Source: Planctomycetaceae bacterium
GTDB taxonomy: Bacteria; Planctomycetota; Planctomycetia; Planctomycetales; Planctomycetaceae
Length of the DNA: 7,920 nt
Direction: 5' to 3'
Assembly (NCBI GenBank): GCA_027000105.1
Contig: JALTOP010000035.1
Span: forward strand, 1 to 7,920
In this document: positions 1 to 6,779 of the stretch, piece after piece
Layout of the letters: every line of letters starts with the position of its first letter
How positions within the stretch are numbered: position 1 is the stretch's first letter
Notes under the pieces: model-generated
What the model saw: only the letters and a program-made list of their open reading frames with translations
The model's database searches: none
What the model was told of the DNA's origin: nothing
Made by a program: the position numbers and the translations under genes

Positions 1-1
1 T

Positions 2-1780
2 GCGGAAGCGGTTTTGCAGCGCAGATACAATCGCAGCAAATCATTCTGCAGAAGGCTCAGTTCCGAAATGCATGTGGAGTTGGGGGACATCAAGGCGGCC
101 TTGTACCAACTGGAAAAGTTGGACAAACTGCAGGAAGATCTCTCGTTTTTCAAGATTATTCCCTTGGTGAAAATCGGGTGGTATCACCTGGCGAATGGCG
201 ATCGGAAATCGGCGGAGAAATTCGCGGCCCAGGCCTACGAACTGGCGCAGGGTTATCGTCCCAATATCGGTCGCGATTCCATCGATCATACCGTCTTTTT
301 GGCCTCGTTGCTGATCGCACTGGAACAGAACGAGAACGCCAATACGTTGTTGCTGGCGCGCGAGAAAGTACAGCGGGCCGGTTTGGAAAATGTGCGCGTC
401 TCGATGATCCTGCAGGATCATAGCTATAATCTCGATCAGAATTACCGTTGGTTGCCCCAGTTGGATATCGAGGCACCGTTGGTTTTTGCAGCCAGTTATG
501 GCGCAGTCGTTCGCGGATACGCAAAGCAGACACTCTCCTGGATCGAAAGCGTTGAAGCGGTCGATTTCAAAGGGAACGCGCTGGCGGGTTATGTAGCTGG
601 AATGTCCATCAGGGATCCGGCGTACGATCCGTTCGGCGAATCCGCTCCTGCCGGGGTCTCTTCTGAACAGGTCGGACGGGCCAGAGCATTGAGTTTGCAG
701 ATCAGAGCGTTCCAGAAAAATGAGAAGCAGGCTTCCGCCATTCTGACGCAACTGCAAAAGGAGATTGCAGCGTGGAAAACTCCCTCTCCCGCAACGATTC
801 CCGATGACAGCAGCATTTACAAGGGACAGTATCGACGCGCTCCCGAAAAAGTGCTTGTTACGATTCAGACGCATCAGTTGCTGGCCAGATATCTGGCTGC
901 AAATGGGCAACGCGAGCAGGCATGGCGGCAGATCGAACAGGCGATACAGGAAGCCGCCGCCATTGGCCCTTCGCAATCGCAAATTCAGACGCTGATGACT
1001 CATGTGATTCAGGATCAGAAAAGAATCCAGAAAGAACTGGCGGAAGAATTCAACATCACGCAATCGGTCAGCCAGCGGAATGCCTATAACAAATTCCGCA
1101 ACAATGCTCGGGCTATCGAAAGCGATGCCAAAAAACGCTACCAACTGGAATCGGCGCTGCTGCGGGATGCCCTGAAATGGGGCCTTTCCAAAGAGATCCA
1201 TCAAAGCTATCAGACTCAACTGGCGAACAGCAAAACAAATTCCAATCTTGTCAAAGTGGTTGAAGAATCCCTTTTGAGTGACCTCGTGTTCCAACTGGAA
1301 GCGGAAAAGAATCTCGAAGCGGCTTCCGATCTGCGCAAAAAGTTCCCCTCAAAAATCGTGGCGGATCCACCTTTGAAAACCTGGTTGCAACTGCAGCGAC
1401 TGGTCGAGACCGGTTCGGCCAGACAGGCAATCGAGTTGATCGGAACCGTTCAGAAAAAACTGGATGAACCTCAATTGGAAGTCCGCTTCGCCTGTCAGAT
1501 TGCGGAGCAATCGACTCCGGAGAAAACCATCGGCTGGATCAAGGAAATTCCCAATATCATCACGCAGGAACTTTCCTACCAACTGACAGCGGCTATCCAA
1601 TCGAAAAGAGGGTTGATCCGCGAGTACTGGAAGCTGAGTCTCAAACAGCAACTCGTCCCCACAAAAAAATGTGCTGTTCATCTGGGATTGATCGAGGGGC
1701 TTTCACATACGGATTTCTATCAGAAAGAAGAACCTGTGAAATCGGACGAACAGCCCGATGAAAAAACCGCTTCGAAATAG
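2..1780 (+). CDS. TPR/alpha-solenoid protein of unknown function (5' end outside window)
   Basis: The reading frame is open from the first bases of the window to a TAG at 1778-1780 (592 codons seen), so the true start is almost certainly upstream; the TTG at 14 has no supporting ribosome site. The product is strongly helical and rich in Gln, Glu, Lys, Ala and Leu. TPR-like helix pairs are visible: around nt 50-130 (MHVELGDIKAAL), around 167-257 (GWYHLANGDRKSAEKF, with Gly and Ala at TPR consensus spacing) and around 862-964 (LARYLAANGQREQAW). The stretch of about nt 1000-1330 is highly charged and may be coiled coil. The last ~20 residues are an acidic/lysine tail (EEPVKSDEQPDEKTASK) typical of a disordered C-terminus. 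No catalytic motif is recognisable, and no membrane segment is seen in the visible part. TPR arrays usually mediate protein-protein contacts, so a scaffold or assembly role is inference. It is convergent with the propeller operon and shares no obvious pathway with it. Confidence 0.85.
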   Translation, partial: AEAVLQRRYNRSKSFCRRLSSEMHVELGDIKAALYQLEKLDKLQEDLSFFKIIPLVKIGWYHLANGDRKSAEKFAAQAYELAQGYRPNIGRDSIDHTVFLASLLIALEQNENANTLLLAREKVQRAGLENVRVSMILQDHSYNLDQNYRWLPQLDIEAPLVFAASYGAVVRGYAKQTLSWIESVEAVDFKGNALAGYVAGMSIRDPAYDPFGESAPAGVSSEQVGRARALSLQIRAFQKNEKQASAILTQLQKEIAAWKTPSPATIPDDSSIYKGQYRRAPEKVLVTIQTHQLLARYLAANGQREQAWRQIEQAIQEAAAIGPSQSQIQTLMTHVIQDQKRIQKELAEEFNITQSVSQRNAYNKFRNNARAIESDAKKRYQLESALLRDALKWGLSKEIHQSYQTQLANSKTNSNLVKVVEESLLSDLVFQLEAEKNLEAASDLRKKFPSKIVADPPLKTWLQLQRLVETGSARQAIELIGTVQKKLDEPQLEVRFACQIAEQSTPEKTIGWIKEIPNIITQELSYQLTAAIQSKRGLIREYWKLSLKQQLVPTKKCAVHLGLIEGLSHTDFYQKEEPVKSDEQPDEKTASK

Positions 1781-1889
1781 TCACCGCCAGATTGCGGGTC
1801 GTGGGACAGTCGCGCAGAATCTCTTTTGCATGGTGCAGGGATCATGCAGACAGTGCAGGGGCACACAGGATCGGAGCATTGAATAACGA
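1781..1889. other. Convergent intergenic gap with small hairpin and GTGCAGGG repeat
   Basis: This 109-bp gap separates the 3' ends of the TPR gene and the propeller lipoprotein gene. A 6-bp perfect inverted repeat, TGCATG at 1827-1832 and CATGCA at 1843-1848, could form a hairpin with a 10-nt loop. Neither strand has the T-run expected of an intrinsic terminator: the plus strand continues with GACAG, and the minus strand reads into AAAAGAG. The 8-mer GTGCAGGG occurs at 1833-1840 and 1853-1860, exactly 20 bp apart. Termination of both genes here is expected from the layout but not proved by a motif; factor-dependent termination is possible. Confidence 0.4.
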
Positions 1890-3254
1890 TTACGGTTTGG
1901 TGCGGACATCAACACAGGCCAATGTTCCATCAGCGCCGCGGCAGTAAATGAGACCATTACAGAGCGTCGGCACGGTCCAACATTGCTCCTGCATGACGCG
2001 AACCCGCCCGAGTTCCTGAAACGCTTCGGGTGTCAATTTCGCCAGAACCAGTTCGCCGGTATCGCTGAGAACGAGGAGATGATTTCTGGTCGCCATCAGC
2101 GCACCGCAGCCGAGGTCTTTTTGCTCCCATGAAATCTGTCCGGTTTTCCAATCGATGCAGTTGATGGTAACCGTTCTCGGGTTGTGCGAATTACCATCGA
2201 CACCGTAAAGATAGCCATTCTGCAGTACGCAGGTATTCATGTGATTGCGCATGTTTTTGTTCTTGTAAACCTCGGTGAGCGTTTTGCCGTCGAAATCGAG
2301 CAGCGTGCAGCCGATATTGTAGCCGGTGGAAATAAAGAGTTGGCCGTTGTGCCAGATCGGCGTCGTCGCGTTTGTTTTGTAGGGGGAATCCCAGGGATAG
2401 AAGGTGATTTCCTGATGACTGGTCATATCGATCACCGAAACTCCCTCATTATTCAAGGCGCACAAATACGGTTTGTTCTTGAAGGTAAACATTTCCGGAG
2501 TGCCGTAACCGGGCATGCGCGGGCGGGTTTTCCATTTGATTTTTCCGTCATTCTTATCGATGCCGATTACGGAACCGGCCTCAAAAATGATCTCGCCTCC
2601 ATTGACAATCGCCGAGCAGGAGAACCCCCATTCGGGCAGGTCAATTCCCAGTTCCTTCTGTAGAGAGACAGTCCAGACGACTTCACCATCTTTCGCTTTG
2701 ACCTTGCGAACTTCTCCCTCACGGGAATTGAAGTAGACAAAATCGCCGTCGATGGTGGGAGTTGCGCAGGGGCCTCCCTTATGGAGATGATTGAGCAGGA
2801 CACAGGGGTACGACTTCGACCAGATTTCTTTTCCGGTAACAGCATCAAAACACCACATCGTCTCGGTTTCGGTTCCCGCGGGATGCCCCATGGTGAATAG
2901 TCGCCCTTTATCGATACTGACAGCGCTGTAGCCGATACCGATCTGGTTGGCCCAGAGTGTTTTAGGCGGTGTTTCCCAGTTTGTGTTCCAGTTGGTTTCT
3001 TCGGACAGGCCGTTCTTTTCGGGACCACGCCAACACGGCCAGTTGAATTTCTTCACGGTCTGTTTGACCGCAACGGCGTTTGCGTTGGTTTTGGGGCCAT
3101 CTTGAGCGGATGTGGAACCTGCCTGATTGGTGGAAAAACCGATGATATCGCAACCGCAGAGCAGAACCAGCAGCCCGGTCAGCATCAGCGGGATGTTTTT
3201 CAGCTTCAGTTGAAAAGGGAGTTTGGTCTGAATCGATTTATCTGTCTGGATCAT
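1890..3254 (-). CDS. PQQ-like beta-propeller lipoprotein
   Basis: This is a 454-residue envelope protein. Residues 1-35 form a lipoprotein signal: basic N-terminus, hydrophobic run PLMLTGLLVLL, then a Leu-Cys-Gly-Cys lipobox with Cys35 as the likely lipidated residue. A low-complexity linker (about 37-68) leads to the entry motif WPCWRGPEKNG (72-82). PQQ-like blade ends ending in D-x-x-x-G-x-x-x-W follow: MWCFDAVTGKEIW (133-145), VRKVKAKDGEVVW (182-194), VIGIDKNDGKIKW (229-241) and INCIDWKTGQISW (364-376). The C-terminus (CWTVPTLCNGLIYCRGAD, 425-442) is of the usual planctomycete propeller type. About 16 cysteines is unusually many for the fold. The fold is a propeller of the PQQ_2/BamB-like class, but a bound PQQ cofactor or enzymatic activity cannot be claimed; such proteins are often called BamB by similarity alone. 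ATG at 3254 overlaps the TGA of the upstream propeller gene (ATGA), with a purine-rich GGAAAAGAGAG stretch just upstream, so translation is probably coupled. Ligand and partner are unknown; the neighbour is the best candidate partner. Confidence 0.9.
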   Translation of the reverse strand: MIQTDKSIQTKLPFQLKLKNIPLMLTGLLVLLCGCDIIGFSTNQAGSTSAQDGPKTNANAVAVKQTVKKFNWPCWRGPEKNGLSEETNWNTNWETPPKTLWANQIGIGYSAVSIDKGRLFTMGHPAGTETETMWCFDAVTGKEIWSKSYPCVLLNHLHKGGPCATPTIDGDFVYFNSREGEVRKVKAKDGEVVWTVSLQKELGIDLPEWGFSCSAIVNGGEIIFEAGSVIGIDKNDGKIKWKTRPRMPGYGTPEMFTFKNKPYLCALNNEGVSVIDMTSHQEITFYPWDSPYKTNATTPIWHNGQLFISTGYNIGCTLLDFDGKTLTEVYKNKNMRNHMNTCVLQNGYLYGVDGNSHNPRTVTINCIDWKTGQISWEQKDLGCGALMATRNHLLVLSDTGELVLAKLTPEAFQELGRVRVMQEQCWTVPTLCNGLIYCRGADGTLACVDVRTKP

Positions 3255-4591
3255 TTTTCTCTCTTTTCCAGGCGATACAGTGCATCACGAGTGCGAACGA
3301 ACAGGGCTTTCCCGAACGGTGCCGGTGTCGCCATACAGCCATTATCGAGTCGGTTTTCTGCAACAATTTCAAGGGAATCTCCCGGTTTGATAACCGTTGT
3401 TTTCCCCTTCTCGTCACAAAAGTAAAGATGCCCGCCTGCAAAAACAGGTGAGGCGGAAAATGTTCCGCCTATTCGATCCTGCCAGATGATGTTGCCTTTT
3501 TGGGCATCAATACAGGAAACGATTCCGTTTTTATCGGCAACCGTATAGATTCTTTTCCCGACCAGAATCGGAGAGGGTTTGGAAGGCATCGCCCGTTTGA
3601 CAACCCATTTGATATGCGTTTGGGTGACATTTTCCCTGGCATGGAAGGGATCGATCGCGATCAGCTCGCCTTTTCCGAATCCGGTGCCAGTGAATATGAA
3701 TTGTCCATTAAAAAGAGGCCGATTAGCCATTGAATGCTGTTTGAATTGAATCCACCAAAGTTCTTTTCCGGTTTCCGGTTCGTACGAAATCAATGCTTTG
3801 GCAAAAGGACTGATGAGTTGGGCCTGTCCGTCGATTTCAAAAACAGAAGGGGTGCCGAAGGCTTTTTTATGATCGCCGTTGTCGGTTTCGTACAGATCGA
3901 GACGGTCTTTTTTCCAGAGAGTTTTTCCCGTCAATTTATCGAGCGCAACAATATACTGGAAATCGTAACCATCAAAATGGACGATCATCATGTTCTTGTA
4001 AACGATGGGGGAAGAACCGGCCCCGCGCCAATGATTGCACGGAAAATCCCGGCGCTGCCAGATCGTTTTTGCCGATTCAGCATCCAGACAGGCGGTGCCA
4101 TACGTTCCGAAATGGATATAGACACGATCGCCATCCAGCGCAGGTGTCGGAGAGGCGTAGCTGTTCGTGACATCGATTTCGCGAGGATTTTCGTTGGTGA
4201 AAACGAGCCTGTCATGGATAATTTCACCGCTGGCTGCATCGACGCACACAACATACATCTTTTTGCCATCTTCGGTGGCGGTGGTCATCCAGATTCGCCC
4301 ACGGGAAATCACCGGGGAAGACCAACCTCTGCCATGAATGGGCCGCTTCCAGACGATGTTCCTGTTTTTGTCCCCTTGGGCTTTTTCTGTTTGAGCTTCT
4401 TGAGCTTCATGCCAATGCACCGGAGGTTGTGAGCGGATCGCCAGGCCGCTTCCGTTGGGACCACGAAACTCCGTCCAGTTCTCCTGCGCATCAGCAGGAA
4501 CAAGGCAAACCGAACAGACCAGCAGAAAACCGTACAATTTCCAGTTGACTCCCGGTAAACGTCGCATCCCGGACAAACTGTTTCTGGGCAT
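3251..4591 (-). CDS. Secreted PQQ-like beta-propeller protein
   Basis: This is a 446-residue exported protein. I chose ATG at 4591 because it has a strong Shine-Dalgarno (GGAGAG, 4605-4600, 8 nt away) and gives a normal signal peptide: basic start (MRRLPGVNWK), hydrophobic core YGFLLVCSVCLV and a likely cleavage after Ala-Asp-Ala (33-35). The frame is open up to an ATG at 4732, but that start lacks a ribosome site and would bury the signal peptide. The mature protein starts with WTEFRGPNGSG (39-49), the entry motif common in planctomycete propellers. Blade ends are seen at YVVCVDAASGEI (113-124), TACLDAESAKTIW (166-178), YIVALDKLTGKTLW (213-226), ALISYEPETGKELW (266-279), LIAIDPFHARENV (310-322) and VSCIDAQKGNIIW (358-370), consistent with a complete 7-8 blade propeller. 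The protein should act outside the inner membrane. No quinoprotein dehydrogenase signature is recognised, so binding or scaffold roles are as likely as catalysis. It is first in a two-gene unit, and its TGA overlaps the next ATG. Confidence 0.9.
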   Translation of the reverse strand: MPRNSLSGMRRLPGVNWKLYGFLLVCSVCLVPADAQENWTEFRGPNGSGLAIRSQPPVHWHEAQEAQTEKAQGDKNRNIVWKRPIHGRGWSSPVISRGRIWMTTATEDGKKMYVVCVDAASGEIIHDRLVFTNENPREIDVTNSYASPTPALDGDRVYIHFGTYGTACLDAESAKTIWQRRDFPCNHWRGAGSSPIVYKNMMIVHFDGYDFQYIVALDKLTGKTLWKKDRLDLYETDNGDHKKAFGTPSVFEIDGQAQLISPFAKALISYEPETGKELWWIQFKQHSMANRPLFNGQFIFTGTGFGKGELIAIDPFHARENVTQTHIKWVVKRAMPSKPSPILVGKRIYTVADKNGIVSCIDAQKGNIIWQDRIGGTFSASPVFAGGHLYFCDEKGKTTVIKPGDSLEIVAENRLDNGCMATPAPFGKALFVRTRDALYRLEKREK

Positions 4592-4599
4592 AGATGTCT

Positions 4600-4605
4600 C
4601 TCTCC
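4600..4605 (-). promoter_or_regulatory. Shine-Dalgarno site for the secreted propeller gene
   Basis: The minus strand reads GGAGAG eight nucleotides before ATG 4591-4589. It is the reason for choosing this start over the in-frame ATGs at 4732 (none found) and 4567 (only a weak GG stretch). Confidence 0.75.
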
Positions 4606-4887
4606 ACAGGAAAATCAGAGCGAATGCCCATGATCGTAACAGATTAGTGAACAACAAGTAAGTGATCCGCACGGTAAAACCTCGTCGCGGAGTAGTGCGG
4701 AAATTCTGCAGGTTGTGCCCCATCTTTTTCATCGGAACCGGTTTGGTTCATGGCCTGGCTCGTTGCGCGATTGTTCCAATACAACAACTCAATAAAGTAC
4801 GGCTATTATTGGGATGCGACAATATGACATGAAAAAACAGGGGGGCAGGAGTGTGAATCTTTCAATGGCCTGCTATCATCCAACTGT

Positions 4888-4906
4888 TCGCCTTCTGCTC
4901 GCCTTC
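4888..4906 (+). repeat. Short tandem repeat TCGCCTTC x2, period 11
   Basis: TCGCCTTC occurs at 4888-4895 and again at 4899-4906, with TGC between, giving an 11-bp period close to one DNA turn. It lies upstream of the putative fumC promoter, where an activator or repressor could bind. Function is inference; an 8-mer pair this close could also arise by chance or slippage. Confidence 0.4.
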
Positions 4907-4946
4907 AGTGTGAGCGATCGCATCAGGAAACGGCACACAGGTTCCG

Positions 4947-4965
4947 TCGGTTGTCATCGGTTGTC
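4947..4965 (+). repeat. Short tandem repeat TCGGTTGTC x2, period 10
   Basis: The 9-mer TCGGTTGTC is at 4947-4955 and 4957-4965, separated by one base. The second copy runs into the TTGTCT that I propose as the -35 element of the fumC promoter, so a protein bound here would sit on or next to polymerase. The repeat is read directly; an operator role is inference. Confidence 0.45.
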
Positions 4966-4988
4966 TGTGTTACTGCCATCTGGATAAG
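4961..4988 (+). promoter_or_regulatory. Candidate sigma70-like promoter for fumC
   Basis: TTGTCT (4961-4966, four of six matches to TTGACA) is followed after 16 nt by GATAAG (4983-4988, four of six to TATAAT). A start near 4995 would leave a leader of about 105 nt before fumC. Planctomycete promoters are poorly characterised and the match is modest, so this is only the best visible candidate. Confidence 0.25.
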
Positions 4989-5087
4989 GCTGTTACCCGG
5001 TGACGGCGGCGTCTGGATCCGTTTGGGCGAGCGATCTGTGAGTCAGGTTCACAGCAACGTATTGAGGTGAGGAAAGCAACATTCAGC

Positions 5088-5093
5088 AGGAGA
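5088..5093 (+). promoter_or_regulatory. Shine-Dalgarno site for fumC
   Basis: AGGAGA lies six nucleotides before ATG 5100-5102. It fixes the fumC start at 5100 rather than the in-frame GTG at 5067, which would add 11 residues that do not fit the family's N-terminus. Confidence 0.85.
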
Positions 5094-5099
5094 GATGAG

Positions 5100-6527
5100 A
5101 TGTCACAATTTCGGATTGAACGGGATTCCATGGGTGAAGTACGCGTTCCGGAACAGGCGTATTATGGGGCACAGACCCAGCGGGCCGTTGAGAACTTTCC
5201 AATTTCCGGATGGACTTTGCACCCACATCTGATTCATGCGATGGGACTGGTGAAAATTGGTTGTGCGACGGCCAACAACGATTTGGGGAAGCTGACTGGA
5301 ACCGGAAAGAGTCCTCTCAACGCCGAACAGGTTGAAGCGCTGCTCACTGCGGCTAAAGAAGTTTCGGAGGGAAAATTCGATGACCAGTTTCCCATCGATG
5401 TATTTCAGACCGGCTCCGGGACTTCCAGCAACATGAATTGCAATGAGGTGATCAGCAACCGTGCGATCGAACTGATGGGCGGAGATCGATTCAGTCCGGA
5501 AAAACCGATTCACCCGAACGATCACGTCAATATGGGACAGAGTACGAACGATACCTTCCCGACAGCGATTCATGTTGCAGTCGCGCAGGCGATCGATAAG
5601 CAACTCATTCCTGCACTGAAAAAGTTCCAGCAATCACTGGCGAAGAAAGCAGAACAGTGGGATCGAATCATCAAAATTGGTCGAACTCACCTGGCCGATG
5701 CGACGCCACTTCGATTGGGACAGGAATTCAGCGGCTTCGCCCGTCAACTGGAACTTTCCGTTGAGCGTGCCGGCCGGGCGCTGGAAGCCGTTCTTGAACT
5801 CCCGGTAGGTGGAACGGCAGTTGGAACCGGCATCAACACGCATCCGGAATTCGGTTCTCGTGTCGCGAAATCCCTTTCCGAACAGACCGGTATTCCTTTC
5901 GTTGAAGCCGCCAACCATTTTGAAGCCAATGCACAGCGGGATGGATTAGTGGAATGTCATGGTCAGTTGCGGGCGATTGCGTCAACCCTGTTCAATCTCA
6001 CCAACAATATCCGCTGGCTCGGTTCCGGCCCGCGGTGTGGATTTCATGAAATTGCCATTCCGGATCGTCAGCCGGGCAGTTCCATCATGCCGGGGAAAGT
6101 GAATCCCGTTATGTGCGAAAGCATGATGCAGGTTGCGGCTCGCGTGATGGGGAATGACCAAGCGATCGCAATCAGCGGAGCGGCGGGAGGCAACTTCCAG
6201 CTGAATATCATGATGCCCATGATGGGGCAGACGGTTCTGGAAAGCATCTCGCTACTGGCCAGTTGCAGCGATGCGTTTGTTGAATTCTGCAGTGATGATC
6301 TCGAAGCGGATGAGAACAGCTGCAACGCGGCTGTTGAAAAGAGTCTGGCGATGGTCACAAGCCTGAATCCGTACATCGGCTACGAAAAAGCCTCTGCCTT
6401 GGCGAAACAGGCATACAAAACAGGCAAGACCATTCGCGAACTCTGTACCGAGCAGAAAGTGCTTGATCCGGAAACGCTCAACGAAGCTCTCGACCCGATG
6501 CGTATGACAGAGCCTCATGCCGATTGA
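5100..6527 (+). CDS. fumC: Class II fumarate hydratase (fumarase C)
   Basis: This 475-residue cytoplasmic enzyme reversibly hydrates fumarate to L-malate in the TCA cycle; the class is iron-independent and homotetrameric. The length fits the family (about 460-475). The N-terminus matches FumC closely (RIERDSMGEVRVPEQAYYGAQTQRA pattern, residues 5-29). Conserved blocks follow in order: TGSGTSSNMNCNEVISNRA (104-122), HPNDHVNMGQSTNDTFPTA (138-156), GRTHLADATP (194-203) with the catalytic His197, and the fumarate lyase signature GSSIMPGKVNP (326-336), whose mobile loop carries the catalytic serine. The HPNDHVN segment forms the second (B) site in characterised enzymes. All key residues are present and no frameshift is seen. 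The related aspartases and argininosuccinate lyases differ in these blocks, so the assignment is firm. It appears monocistronic: divergent from the propeller operon and convergent with flhB. Confidence 0.97.
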   Translation: MSQFRIERDSMGEVRVPEQAYYGAQTQRAVENFPISGWTLHPHLIHAMGLVKIGCATANNDLGKLTGTGKSPLNAEQVEALLTAAKEVSEGKFDDQFPIDVFQTGSGTSSNMNCNEVISNRAIELMGGDRFSPEKPIHPNDHVNMGQSTNDTFPTAIHVAVAQAIDKQLIPALKKFQQSLAKKAEQWDRIIKIGRTHLADATPLRLGQEFSGFARQLELSVERAGRALEAVLELPVGGTAVGTGINTHPEFGSRVAKSLSEQTGIPFVEAANHFEANAQRDGLVECHGQLRAIASTLFNLTNNIRWLGSGPRCGFHEIAIPDRQPGSSIMPGKVNPVMCESMMQVAARVMGNDQAIAISGAAGGNFQLNIMMPMMGQTVLESISLLASCSDAFVEFCSDDLEADENSCNAAVEKSLAMVTSLNPYIGYEKASALAKQAYKTGKTIRELCTEQKVLDPETLNEALDPMRMTEPHAD

Positions 6528-6779
6528 ACGGCCGGCGGAGCGGAACTGGTATCTCGAACTGGTTCCCGATTGTTTGCGCAGCGGTTTTTGTGATCTTGAT
6601 TTGCGGAGTGCGTCCAGTGCTCCCCGGCTATCACGCCACTGCGCCAAACAGCAATTGATGCGTCATGTTTGGGGGGTGTCACAAGTAAGAAAAGCGGGAT
6701 AACAATCAACATCCAGTCGGTAGTTTGACACGACTACTTTGCTTGAGACGACTTGACACGGGCGTTTTCCCGGCAAAGC
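6528..6779. other. Convergent gap between fumC and flhB, weak hairpins only
   Basis: These 252 bp separate the 3' ends of fumC and flhB. Two possible plus-strand hairpins are visible: GGAACTGG (6542-6549) with CTGGTTCC (6559-6566), an 8-bp stem including two G-U pairs but no following U-run; and GTAGT (6720-6724) with ACTAC (6733-6737), followed by TTTGCTT, which is weakly terminator-like. No strong intrinsic terminator is seen for either gene. Short frames on both strands lack ribosome sites and resemble no known protein, so I call no gene here. Confidence 0.45.
6725..6762 (+). repeat. Three TTGANACG repeats between fumC and flhB
   Basis: TTGACACGAC (6725-6734), TTGAGACGAC (6743-6752) and TTGACACGGG (6753-6762) are three near-copies of one 10-mer in 38 bp; the last two are directly adjacent. 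The first copy's TTGACACG forms the loop of the GTAGT/ACTAC hairpin. TTGACA looks like a -35 box, but no -10 element follows at the right distance on the plus strand and no plus-strand gene follows in the window. Role unknown. Confidence 0.4.

Larger units (their letters stand above)
4592..5099. other. Divergent intergenic region between propeller operon and fumC
   Basis: About 508 bp lie between two divergent translation starts, so both promoters should be here. I find no convincing protein gene. The minus-strand frame continuing the propeller gene to 4732 encodes a hydrophobic stretch but lacks initiation signals. A 52-codon plus-strand frame at 4829-4987 also lacks a ribosome site. For the minus strand, a poor sigma70-like pair (TTGTCG, then 17 nt, then TACTTT, about 4821-4793) is the best I can see and is not convincing. 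For the plus strand, a somewhat better pair is listed separately. Two short tandem repeats (4888-4906 and 4947-4965) and two copies of GAGCGATC (4912-4919 and 5029-5036) could be protein-binding sites. No riboswitch or tRNA-like fold is recognised. Confidence 0.5.

Noticed and set aside
1..60. Possible frameshift at the window edge, since another frame gives a smoother Gln-rich helix over the first 50 bases
   Set aside because: The chosen frame is open to the edge and leads directly into a TPR unit. The stretch is too short to distinguish a real frameshift from chance.
41..1294. Long open frame (about 417 codons) antisense to the TPR gene
   Set aside because: It mirrors the codon pattern of the sense gene, has no ribosome site and gives a protein with no domain-like pattern. 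The sense frame shows TPR repeats and is clearly the real one.
3734..4432. 232-codon open frame antisense to the secreted propeller gene
   Set aside because: The opposite strand encodes a well-formed propeller with repeated blade motifs. The antisense frame has neither a Shine-Dalgarno nor recognisable motifs.
1890..4591. Naming the propellers as BamB or as PQQ-dependent dehydrogenases
   Set aside because: The fold is similar, but I see no dehydrogenase active-site or calcium-binding signature and no BAM-complex context. Either name would overstate what the sequence shows.
4639..4700. RRGFT motif in the upstream extension of the propeller frame, resembling a type IV prepilin or DUF1559 leader
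   Set aside because: The residue at +5 after the Gly is not Glu, the following stretch does not fit the pilin helix, and the segment is probably not translated.
4914..4921. GCGATCGC palindrome, identical to the cyanobacterial HIP1 repeat
   Set aside because: Only one copy is seen in the non-coding region and the other genes point to a planctomycete. A single 8-bp palindrome is not significant.
4829..4987. 52-codon plus-strand frame (starts MKKQGGRSVN) in the fumC upstream region
   Set aside because: No ribosome-binding site precedes the ATG, the composition is not gene-like, and it runs across the repeats and the candidate promoter.
6515..6712. 65-codon minus-strand frame downstream of flhB starting MLIVIPLFLLV
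   Set aside because: The hydrophobic start is suggestive of a small membrane protein, but there is no Shine-Dalgarno, the remainder is low-quality sequence, and it overlaps the end of fumC.
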